The notes under the pieces were generated by a model. It saw only the letters and a program-made list of their open reading frames with translations. It searched no databases and was not told where the DNA came from. A program made the translations under genes and the position numbers. Positions 1 to 5,025 of a stretch of 5,025 nucleotides of DNA are shown one piece after another. The stretch is from Bifidobacterium breve (GTDB taxonomy: Bacteria; Actinomycetota; Actinomycetes; Mycobacteriales; Mycobacteriaceae): NCBI GenBank assembly GCA_943331415.1, contig CALQLM010000136.1:1-5025 (forward strand), read 5' to 3'. Position 1 is the first letter of the stretch; the number at the start of each line of letters is the position of its first letter.

Positions 1-590
1 AGAAAGGGGATCCGCCACCCCCACGACATCAGGGCATCGTCGCCGAGCAGGGTCACTGCGGCGACCACGCCCGTGGACAGCAATGTCCCGAGTGGTGACC
101 CCATCTGCATGAGGCCGATCGACCGCCCCCGGGAATCCGCTTCAGCGTGCTCGGCGACCATCAGGGTCGCGCCACCCCATTCGCCGCCGATCGCTATGCC
201 CTGAACAATTCGAAGGACGACCAGCATGGCGGGGGCCGCTAGTCCGACAGTCTCGTAGGTGGGTAGCAACCCGATCAGGAAACTTCCCAAGCCCATGATG
301 GTCATGGTCACGACCAGCATTCGCTTCCGGCCCAGTCGATCTCCGAAGTGCCCGAACAGGATTCCACCAATAGGCCGTGAAACATACCCGGCTGCAAATG
401 CCGCAAACGCGGCAACAGAAGCCAGTCCCGGATCGAGGGCGGAGAAAAACAGCCTGTCGAACACCAGTGCCGTCATCGTCGCATAGAGAACAAAGTCGTA
501 ATACTCCACCGCGGTGCCGATCAGACTTGACAGCACCACCCTGCGCAGAATCGCAGGCTCCGGAACCGGAGCCACCCCCGACGTCGACAC
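1..590 (-). CDS. MFS transporter, metabolite:H+ symporter (MHS) type, partial (C-terminus beyond left edge)
   Basis: About 196 N-terminal residues of a cytoplasmic-membrane carrier that probably couples uptake of a small, often anionic, metabolite to protons. Seen: TM1 around residues 18-44 with EYYDFVLY, the counterpart of the EWYDFFLY signature of the ShiA/ProP/KgtP group. TM2 runs into the MFS loop 2-3 motif (residues 72-89: RPIGG, then GHFGDRLGRK). TM3 is about 91-109, TM4 about 118-140 with RIVQGIAIGGEWGG, and TM5 about 157-182. The last visible residues, WGWRIPF, are typical of this family after TM5. The start chosen is the GTG at 590-588 (MSTSGVAP...), which gives the usual short cytoplasmic N-terminus and has an AAAGGA 10 bases upstream. 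An in-frame GTG at 641-639 would add 17 non-typical residues behind a GGAGG only 3 bases away. It lies 116 bp downstream of nadE on the same strand. Family call is firm; substrate cannot be read from sequence. Confidence 0.9.
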   Translation of the reverse strand, partial: MSTSGVAPVPEPAILRRVVLSSLIGTAVEYYDFVLYATMTALVFDRLFFSALDPGLASVAAFAAFAAGYVSRPIGGILFGHFGDRLGRKRMLVVTMTIMGLGSFLIGLLPTYETVGLAAPAMLVVLRIVQGIAIGGEWGGATLMVAEHAEADSRGRSIGLMQMGSPLGTLLSTGVVAAVTLLGDDALMSWGWRIPF

Positions 591-600
591 TTCCCGGCAG

Positions 601-606
601 TCCTTT
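601..606 (-). promoter_or_regulatory. Shine-Dalgarno candidate for the MHS transporter
   Basis: The minus strand reads AAAGGA, ending 10 bases before the GTG at 590. It is one reason for choosing that start over the upstream GTG at 641. The rival site, GGAGG at 645-649, is a better match to the anti-SD but sits only 3 bases from its GTG. Confidence 0.4.
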
Positions 607-668
607 CGAGCCCGCGTCGAGCACAGCGGACGGAAGATCACCAGCCTCCGCCGGAAATAATTAGCCGG

Positions 669-677
669 AAACTATCA
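669..677 (-). promoter_or_regulatory. Possible extended -10 promoter for the MHS transporter
   Basis: The minus strand reads TGA-TAGTTT, matching the mycobacterial sigma-A -10 consensus TANNNT preceded by a TGn extension. It lies in the only AT-rich patch of the 116-bp gap between nadE and the transporter. Transcription would start near 661, giving a leader of about 70 bases to the GTG at 590. No convincing -35 hexamer is visible. If real, the transporter has its own promoter rather than depending on read-through from nadE. TANNNT is a loose motif, so this remains a candidate. Confidence 0.3.
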
Positions 678-686
678 CAGCTGTCA

Positions 687-704
687 GGGATGTATTCGAT
701 ACCC
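687..704 (-). terminator. Weak hairpin just after the nadE stop, possible terminator
   Basis: On the minus strand, starting 2 bases after the nadE TAG, GGGTAT pairs with ATAC-AT-CCC around a CGA loop: six pairs with a two-base bulge. There is no following T-run. Such short hairpins can attenuate transcription in actinobacteria, but this one is weak and could be chance. Confidence 0.2.
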
Positions 705-706
705 GA

Positions 707-2707
707 CTAGCCAGACGGAATTTCCCGTTCGATCTCCTCCAGCCACACCGTGGCTGGCATATCCGACGGTGCGCGCCAGTCCCCGCGGGGCGACAACGAT
801 CCTCCGTGGGAGACCTTGGGTCCATTGGGCATCGCCGAGCGCTTGAACTGGCTGAAGGAGTAGAAGCGTCGGGCGAAGACCGCCAGCCACTTCCGGATCT
901 CAGCCAGCGGGTAGACATCTCTCCAGGCGTGCCAGGCGAGGAACGCGATCTTGGCCGGCCGAAATCCGTAGCGCAGCACGTAGAACAGCGAGAAGTCCTG
1001 GAGCGCGTACGGACCGACGGTGGCCTCGCTGCTTTGAATCTGCTCACCTTCGCCGGCAGGCACCAACTCGGGGGTGATCTCGGTGTCGAGTACCGACTGC
1101 AGGGTCTCGGCCACCTCGGCGTCGAACTCATCTGACGCGATCACCCAACGGATCAGATGCTGGATCAAGGTTTTCGGCACGCCACCGTTGACGTTGTAGT
1201 GGCTCATCTGGTCGCCCACACCGTAGGTCGACCAACCGAGGGCAAGCTCCGAGAGATCGCCTGTGCCCAGCACGATGCCGCCGCGCTGGTTGGCGATGCG
1301 GAACAGGTAGTCGGTGCGCAGGCCCGCCTGAACATTCTCGAAGGTGACGTCGTATACCGCTTCGCCCCTCGCGTAGGGGTGTCCGATCTCGCTGAGCATC
1401 AACTCTGCGGTCGGACGAATATCGATCTCAGCGAAGCTCACCCCGAGCGCCTTCGACAATCGGATCGCGTTGCTCTTCGTATGCTCGCCGGTGGCGAAAC
1501 CCGGCAGGGTGAACGCGAGGATATCGCTGCGCGGACGGGATTCGGAGTCCATCGCTCGTGCAGCGACGATGAGTGCATGAGTGGAATCCAAACCGCCGGA
1601 GACGCCAATGACGACTTTGGGATAGTCCAGTGCCCGCAGTCGCTGAGCCAGCCCGGCAACCTGAATGTTGTAACCCTCGTAACAGTCCTGTTCCAGCCGC
1701 GCCGGGTCACGAGGAACGAAGGGGAAACGCTCAACCTCACGTCGCAGACCGATGTCTCCGCTCGGCGGCGCGAGACGGAACCCGATGCGGCGGAACGATT
1801 CCAGCTCCGCCTGGTGATGGCGACGGTTGTCATCGAACGTCCCCATTCGCAACCGCTCGGCACGAAGCAAATCCAGGTCGACGTCGGCGACACAGCGGCG
1901 ATCGCCTGTGGCGAACCGCTCGGACTCCGCGAGCAACCGGCCGTTCTCGTAGATCATCGTCTGCCCGTCCCAGGCCAGATCGGTGCTCGACTCGCCTTCC
2001 CCGGCAGCGGAGTAGACATAGGCCGCCAGGCAGCGCGCCGACGCCGAACGGGCGAGCACCTTGCGGTCTTCAGCGCGACCGATGGTGATCGGGCTGCCGG
2101 ACAGGTTGGCCAGGACCGTCGCCCCGGCGAGTGCGGCCTGCGCACTAGGCGGAATCGGGACGAACATGTCCTCACAGATCTCGACGTGCAACACGAAGCC
2201 GGGAATATCGACGGCATCGAACAATAGATCGGGTCCGAACGGAACCTCGACGTCGAGTCCGTACAACCGGATCAGCCCGCGCATATCGTCACCGGGCGCG
2301 GCCTGACGGCGCTCATAGAACTCCCGGTAAGTCGGCAGGTACGACTTCACCGCAACGCCCAGAATCGTGCCCCGGTGGATCACCACGGCGCAGTTGTAAA
2401 TCCGGTGCAGGTGTCGCAACGGTGCGCCCACCACCAGGACCGGCAATAGATCGGCCGACGCCGCGACGATCTCGGCCACGCCCGCCTCGACGGCATCGAG
2501 CAGGCTGTCCTGCATCAGGATGTCCTCGAGGGAGTACCCGGACAGCGTCAGCTCGGGAAAGACCGCAACGGCGACGCCTTCGGCGTGGCAGGACCGCGCG
2601 ATGCGCAGCACCGACTCGGCGTTGGCAGCCGGGTCCGCGAGCACCGTGCGGTGCGTACAGGCGGCCACCCGGACGAATCCATGCCGATAGGCAGAATAAA
2701 AGTCCAC
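707..2707 (-). CDS. nadE: Glutamine-dependent NAD+ synthetase
   Basis: Cytoplasmic enzyme for the last step of NAD+ synthesis: nicotinate adenine dinucleotide + ATP + glutamine give NAD+. It has 666 residues. The N-terminal nitrilase-type glutaminase domain (about 5-300) shows the Glu-Lys-Cys triad: E52 in VFPELTLSGYS, K121 in KSYLPTYREFYE, C178 in HVEICEDMF. The C-terminal ATP-pyrophosphatase/amidation domain (about 340-650) has the P-loop SGGLDST (370-376), LPGFATGEHTK, and GTGDLSELALGWSTYGVGDQMSHYNVN. The frame stays open upstream to a GTG at 2782, but that would overlap the divergent sirtuin start. The GTG at 2707 gives the MDFYSAYRHGF N-terminus and puts E52 and K121 at the positions recalled for the 679-residue M. 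tuberculosis enzyme. SD is poor (GGGG one base before GTG). The segment after AWHAW (residues 596-600) is about 16 residues shorter than recalled for the M. tuberculosis protein. No clear promoter of its own was found. Confidence 0.97.
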   Translation of the reverse strand: MDFYSAYRHGFVRVAACTHRTVLADPAANAESVLRIARSCHAEGVAVAVFPELTLSGYSLEDILMQDSLLDAVEAGVAEIVAASADLLPVLVVGAPLRHLHRIYNCAVVIHRGTILGVAVKSYLPTYREFYERRQAAPGDDMRGLIRLYGLDVEVPFGPDLLFDAVDIPGFVLHVEICEDMFVPIPPSAQAALAGATVLANLSGSPITIGRAEDRKVLARSASARCLAAYVYSAAGEGESSTDLAWDGQTMIYENGRLLAESERFATGDRRCVADVDLDLLRAERLRMGTFDDNRRHHQAELESFRRIGFRLAPPSGDIGLRREVERFPFVPRDPARLEQDCYEGYNIQVAGLAQRLRALDYPKVVIGVSGGLDSTHALIVAARAMDSESRPRSDILAFTLPGFATGEHTKSNAIRLSKALGVSFAEIDIRPTAELMLSEIGHPYARGEAVYDVTFENVQAGLRTDYLFRIANQRGGIVLGTGDLSELALGWSTYGVGDQMSHYNVNGGVPKTLIQHLIRWVIASDEFDAEVAETLQSVLDTEITPELVPAGEGEQIQSSEATVGPYALQDFSLFYVLRYGFRPAKIAFLAWHAWRDVYPLAEIRKWLAVFARRFYSFSQFKRSAMPNGPKVSHGGSLSPRGDWRAPSDMPATVWLEEIEREIPSG

Positions 2708-2715
2708 ACCCCATT

Positions 2716-2730
2716 GTGGCTTGTCGCCAC
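2716..2730 (-). promoter_or_regulatory. Inverted repeat/hairpin just upstream of nadE start
   Basis: A perfect 5-bp inverted repeat, GTGGC / 5-base spacer / GCCAC, ends 8 bases before the nadE GTG. In a nadE mRNA it would fold where a ribosome usually docks and would pair the only G-rich, SD-like stretch nearby. It could equally be a protein operator or chance. Seen: the repeat and its position. Inferred: any role. Confidence 0.3.
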
Positions 2731-2746
2731 CCAGGTGACCAGCGGC

Positions 2747-2767
2747 GGTCGGCTGTACGGTCAGTAC
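2747..2767. repeat. Two imperfect GGTC-n-GTAC repeats in the nadE/sirtuin control region
   Basis: GGTC at 2747-2750 is followed 4 bases later by GTAC (2755-2758). A second GGTC at 2759-2762 is followed 1 base later by GTAC (2764-2767). GTAC is self-complementary, so the two GTACs separated by 5 bases are also an inverted pair. They overlap both -10 candidates for the sirtuin gene, a position where a repressor could act. No known regulator site was recognised. Confidence 0.25.
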
Positions 2768-2770
2768 CCT
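2756..2770 (+). promoter_or_regulatory. Two -10 candidates for the sirtuin gene; the proximal one fits a leaderless mRNA
   Basis: TACGGT (2756-2761) and TACCCT (2765-2770) both match the mycobacterial -10 consensus TANNNT. TACCCT ends exactly 6 bases before the sirtuin ATG, so transcription would start at or next to the A of the start codon. That is the usual geometry of leaderless transcripts, which are common in mycobacteria. The lack of any Shine-Dalgarno sequence before the ATG agrees with this. No -35 hexamer resembling TTGACA is visible, which is common in this group. Confidence 0.45.
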
Positions 2771-2776
2771 CGCGGT

Positions 2777-3598
2777 ATGCACGCACCGGAACTCGTGGCA
2801 CTGCTGGCCGGACGGCGCGTCGCGGTGCTGACCGGGGCGGGGATTTCCACTGACTCCGGTATCCCCGACTACCGAGGTCCGGACTCACCACCGGCCAACC
2901 CGATGACGATCCGGCAGTTCACCTCGAGCACGGAATACCGGCGGCGCTATTGGGCACGCAACCACCTGGGCTGGCGGCATATGGCCCAGACCGAACCGAA
3001 CGCCGGACACCGCGCGCTGGCCGCACTTGAGCATTCCGGAGTCGTCACGGGGGTGATCACCCAGAACGTCGATCTGCTGCACACCAAGGCCGGCAGTCGC
3101 TCCGTGATTAACCTGCACGGCACCTACGCAATGGTGATCTGTCTTGACTGCGGACACACAATGTCCCGGGCGACATTGGCCGAGCAGCTTGAAGCTGCCA
3201 ATCCCGGCTTCACCCAGCGCGCACAGCGGGTGGGCGGGCTGGCGGTAGCCCCGGATGCCGACGCTGTCGTTTCCGACACCGACTCATTCACGTTCATCGA
3301 TTGCCCGGCATGCAGCGGCATGCTCAAGCCCGATATCGTGTACTTCGGCGAATCCGTCGCCAAAGAGATTGTGGAACAGGCTTATTCACTCGTCGAGCAG
3401 TCCGACGCGCTCCTGGTGGCGGGATCATCGCTCACGGTGTTCTCCGGCTATCGTTTCGTGCGCCACGCCGCCGCACGAAACCTGCCGGTCGCGATCATCA
3501 ATCGGGGTCCCACCCGCGGCGACGACCTGGCGACGGTGAAGGTGGAGGTGGGCTGCTCGCCGATGCTGACGCTGCTGGCTGAGGAACTCCCGCGGTAG
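2777..3598 (+). CDS. SIRT4-like (class II) NAD+-dependent Sir2 family protein deacylase
   Basis: Cytoplasmic sirtuin of 273 residues that would use NAD+ to remove acyl groups from lysine, releasing nicotinamide and O-acyl-ADP-ribose; some class II members also ADP-ribosylate proteins or remove lipoyl groups. Rossmann NAD+ motifs: GAGISTDSGIPDYRG (20-34), TQNVDLLH (95-102), AGSSL (215-219), NRGPTR (242-247). H114 in NLHGTY is the catalytic base. Zinc ligands are C122, C125, C176 and C179 in two CxxC pairs. Class II is supported by RYWARN-GW (58-66), HTKAGS and GPTRGDDLA, which closely follow human SIRT4. The Tyr-x-x-Arg acyl-pocket pair of class III (SIRT5/CobB) was not seen. The frame is open upstream to 2585, but the ATG at 2777 places GAGIS at residue 20 as usual and avoids overlap with nadE. 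It is divergent from nadE (69-bp gap) and convergent with proB (20-bp gap). All catalytic residues are intact; target proteins unknown. Confidence 0.95.
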   Translation: MHAPELVALLAGRRVAVLTGAGISTDSGIPDYRGPDSPPANPMTIRQFTSSTEYRRRYWARNHLGWRHMAQTEPNAGHRALAALEHSGVVTGVITQNVDLLHTKAGSRSVINLHGTYAMVICLDCGHTMSRATLAEQLEAANPGFTQRAQRVGGLAVAPDADAVVSDTDSFTFIDCPACSGMLKPDIVYFGESVAKEIVEQAYSLVEQSDALLVAGSSLTVFSGYRFVRHAAARNLPVAIINRGPTRGDDLATVKVEVGCSPMLTLLAEELPR

Positions 3599-3599
3599 C

Positions 3600-3618
3600 C
3601 GACCGTAGTCGTACGGCG
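3600..3618. terminator. Hairpin in the convergent sirtuin/proB gap, possible bidirectional terminator
   Basis: CCGTA (3603-3607) and TACGG (3612-3616) form a perfect 5-bp inverted repeat around a 4-base loop. It extends by two more G-C pairs if A3602 is bulged. It fills almost the whole 20-bp space between the two converging stop codons, where a shared terminator is expected. There is no T-run on either strand. Many mycobacterial terminators lack one, so this neither confirms nor rules it out. Confidence 0.4.
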
Positions 3619-4731
3619 CTAGATCGCCACCAGATCATCGGCGTGGACGGCCGGACGGCGCTCCTCAGGCGGCAGCTCCGATGTCGAACGCCCGATCATC
3701 GTCGCCAATTCGCCGGCGTCATAAGCCACGACGCCGCGGGCGACCAATTCCGAGTCGGGTCCGAGCAAATCCACAACATCGCCACCGAAGAATTTCCCGG
3801 ACAGTCCGGTGATCCCGGCTGGCAGCAACGAGCGTCGTTGCTTGACGACCGCGTGAACCGCACCCTGATCGAGAGTCAGCGACCCGGACGCCTCGGCGGC
3901 ATAACGTACCCAGAAACGTCGCGACGACATCCGCGTCTGCCTCGGGGCGAATACGGTCCCCACCGACGCGTCGGTTAGCGCCGCCGCGGCGTCGGCGGCG
4001 GCGGCCAGCAACACCGGCACCCCGGCGTCGGCGGCCAACAGCGCCGAGGAGAGCTTCGAGGCCATGCCCCCGGTGCCCAGCCGACTCCCCTGCCCGGCAA
4101 TCACCCCGGCGAGATCATCGGGCCCGACGACCTCGGCAATGAACCGAGCTGGCTTGTCTTTCGGCGATGTGCGCGGATCGCCGTCGTAGAGCCCGTCGAT
4201 ATCGGAGAGCAGCACAAGCGCGTCCGCACCAACCAGGTGCGCCACCAAGGCCGAGAGCCGGTCATTGTCACCGAACCGGATCTCATTGGTGGCAACGGTG
4301 TCGTTCTCGTTGACGATCGCTACGGCGTGCAGCGCCCGCAACCGATCCAGGGTGCGCGCGGCATTGGTGTGCTGCACGCGTTGGGAGATGTCGTACGCGG
4401 TCAGCAGGACCTGTCCCACAGTCCGGCCGTACCGGCCGAAGGCCGCACTCCAGGCATTGACCAGGGCCACCTGACCAACACTGGCCGCGGCCTGCTTGGT
4501 CGCCAGATCAGTGGGGCGGCGGTTTAGGCCCAACGGTTCGATACCGGCGGCGATAGCCCCGGAGGACACGATCACCACATCAGAGCCGGACTCCATCCGC
4601 CTCTCGATGGCGTCTGCCAGTGCCGCCAGGCGGTCGCTGTTGAAAAGCCCCGAATCGTCGGTCAGTGCGGTGGTGCCGATCTTGACGACGATGCTGCGTG
4701 CGGCGCGGATGGCACCGCGGTGCACACTCAC
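3619..4731 (-). CDS. proB: Glutamate 5-kinase
   Basis: Phosphorylates L-glutamate to glutamyl 5-phosphate with ATP, the first and feedback-controlled step of proline synthesis, in the cytoplasm. It has 370 residues. The amino acid kinase domain (about 10-255) carries VVKIGTTAL (K17), VSSGAIAAG (S57), [19 protein letters not shown] (D144, N156, D157), [13 protein letters not shown] (174-186) and GTGGMASK (219-226). These correspond to E. coli K10, S50, D137, N149 and D150 and to its later lysine. A C-terminal PUA domain (about 280-362) is present, as in the longer bacterial form. Start: the GTG at 4731 overlaps the obg stop as GTGA and has AGGGA 8 bases upstream. A second in-frame GTG at 4725 lies 5 bases after GAGGAG and would remove only two residues. 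Coupling to obg translation is likely. The proA partner is not in the window. An alanine-rich run (about 243-252) lies near the end of the kinase domain. Confidence 0.97.
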   Translation of the reverse strand: MSVHRGAIRAARSIVVKIGTTALTDDSGLFNSDRLAALADAIERRMESGSDVVIVSSGAIAAGIEPLGLNRRPTDLATKQAAASVGQVALVNAWSAAFGRYGRTVGQVLLTAYDISQRVQHTNAARTLDRLRALHAVAIVNENDTVATNEIRFGDNDRLSALVAHLVGADALVLLSDIDGLYDGDPRTSPKDKPARFIAEVVGPDDLAGVIAGQGSRLGTGGMASKLSSALLAADAGVPVLLAAAADAAAALTDASVGTVFAPRQTRMSSRRFWVRYAAEASGSLTLDQGAVHAVVKQRRSLLPAGITGLSGKFFGGDVVDLLGPDSELVARGVVAYDAGELATMIGRSTSELPPEERRPAVHADDLVAI

Positions 4732-5025
4732 TCCTCGGTTCCCTGTTCACGGCGATGCCGGCGGGCTTGTTTGCGTTCGGCTGCGCCGATCCGGTCATTG
4801 CGCTCCAGCCGCGCATCGGTACCGCGGCCGGTCGGGGTGACGTCCACCCCGGCAGGCGTCTGCGGCTCCCAATCGAAGGTCATATCACCGATGGTGACAG
4901 CACAGCCCGGGGTGGCACCACGCTTGAGCAACTCGTCCTCGACGCCCAGGCGGGCCAGCCGGTCACCGAGGTAGCCCACCGCTTCGTCATTGGTGAAGTC
5001 AGTTTGAGCCACCCAGCGTTCCGGC
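4728..5025 (-). CDS. obg: GTPase Obg/CgtA, C-terminal end only (rest beyond right edge)
   Basis: The last 98 residues of the conserved Obg GTPase, which binds the large ribosomal subunit and acts in its assembly and in stress and growth control. Neither the glycine-rich Obg fold nor the GTPase domain is in the window. What is visible is the C-terminal OCT domain that Obg of actinobacteria and firmicutes carries after the G domain: [21 protein letters not shown], then [26 protein letters not shown] low-complexity, highly charged tail rich in Arg and ending EQGTEE follows. From memory the OCT segment matches M. tuberculosis Obg closely. The TGA stop overlaps the proB GTG by 4 bp. The open frame continues without a plausible start to the window edge, so this is an edge truncation, not a broken gene. 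Confidence 0.93.
   Translation of the reverse strand, partial: PERWVAQTDFTNDEAVGYLGDRLARLGVEDELLKRGATPGCAVTIGDMTFDWEPQTPAGVDVTPTGRGTDARLERNDRIGAAERKQARRHRREQGTEE
4731..4744 (-). promoter_or_regulatory. Overlapping ribosome-binding sites for proB inside the obg 3' end
   Basis: The last codons of obg hold AGGGA (4744-4740), 8 bases before the GTG at 4731, and GAGGAG (4736-4731), 5 bases before the GTG at 4725. Either can serve proB. The arrangement, with a GTGA stop/start overlap, suits termination-reinitiation from obg. Confidence 0.5.

Noticed and set aside
142..624. Minus-strand open frame of 160 codons at the left end
   Set aside because: It is out of frame with the MFS transporter, whose frame carries the family motifs. 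The 160-codon frame is rich in Arg, Gly and Cys with no membrane segments.
1157..2227. Long plus-strand open frame of 356 codons inside nadE
   Set aside because: It is antisense to the well-conserved nadE coding sequence, has no recognisable domain or start signal, and such open antisense frames are common in GC-rich genes.
2585..2776. Upstream in-frame extension of the sirtuin by 64 codons
   Set aside because: It is antisense to the nadE 5' end, has no domain similarity, and the ATG at 2777 gives the usual distance to the GAGIS motif.
2777..3598. Sirtuin as part of an antiphage defence system
   Set aside because: It is a stand-alone 273-residue SIRT4-like enzyme among housekeeping genes. 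No Argonaute, STAND, HerA, SLOG or other defence partner is adjacent.
3979..4006. GCC/GGC-rich run that looks like a simple repeat
   Set aside because: It encodes the alanine-rich stretch near the end of the ProB kinase domain, and the frame and length fit the family. Codon bias explains it.
1..5025. tRNA or rRNA genes, CRISPR arrays, insertion sequences, attachment sites
   Set aside because: No cloverleaf-like sequence, no regularly spaced repeats, no transposase or integrase reading frame and no terminal inverted repeats were seen. Coding genes fill nearly the whole window.

Overview
The window looks chromosomal and actinobacterial, most probably from the family Mycobacteriaceae; a rapidly growing Mycobacterium or Mycobacteroides would fit. 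The grounds are high-GC coding sequence, frequent GTG starts, the obg-proB-nadE neighbourhood known from mycobacteria, and close recalled similarity of the NAD+ synthetase, glutamate 5-kinase and Obg proteins to their mycobacterial counterparts. The species cannot be fixed from this sequence alone.

Layout from left to right. At 1-590 (minus strand) is the N-terminal part of a major facilitator transporter of the metabolite:H+ symporter type, cut by the left edge. At 591-706 is an AT-richer gap with a possible promoter for it. At 707-2707 (minus) is a complete two-domain glutamine-dependent NAD+ synthetase, nadE. A 69-bp divergent intergenic region (2708-2776) separates it from a complete SIRT4-like class II sirtuin at 2777-3598 (plus). 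A 20-bp convergent gap containing a small hairpin follows. At 3619-4731 (minus) is proB, glutamate 5-kinase. It overlaps by 4 bp the end of obg/cgtA at 4728-5025 (minus), which runs off the right edge.

Functionally, nadE makes NAD+ and the divergently transcribed sirtuin consumes it, so their shared 69-bp control region is the most interesting part of the window. That region contains two TANNNT -10 candidates for the sirtuin, one placed exactly for a leaderless mRNA. It also holds imperfect GGTC-n-GTAC repeats and a hairpin just upstream of the nadE start. ProB commits glutamate to proline synthesis and appears translationally coupled to Obg, the ribosome-associated GTPase. The transporter's substrate is unknown.

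I found no RNA genes, CRISPR arrays, insertion sequences, prophage or defence genes. Apart from the sirtuin-nadE arrangement, this is an ordinary housekeeping region.
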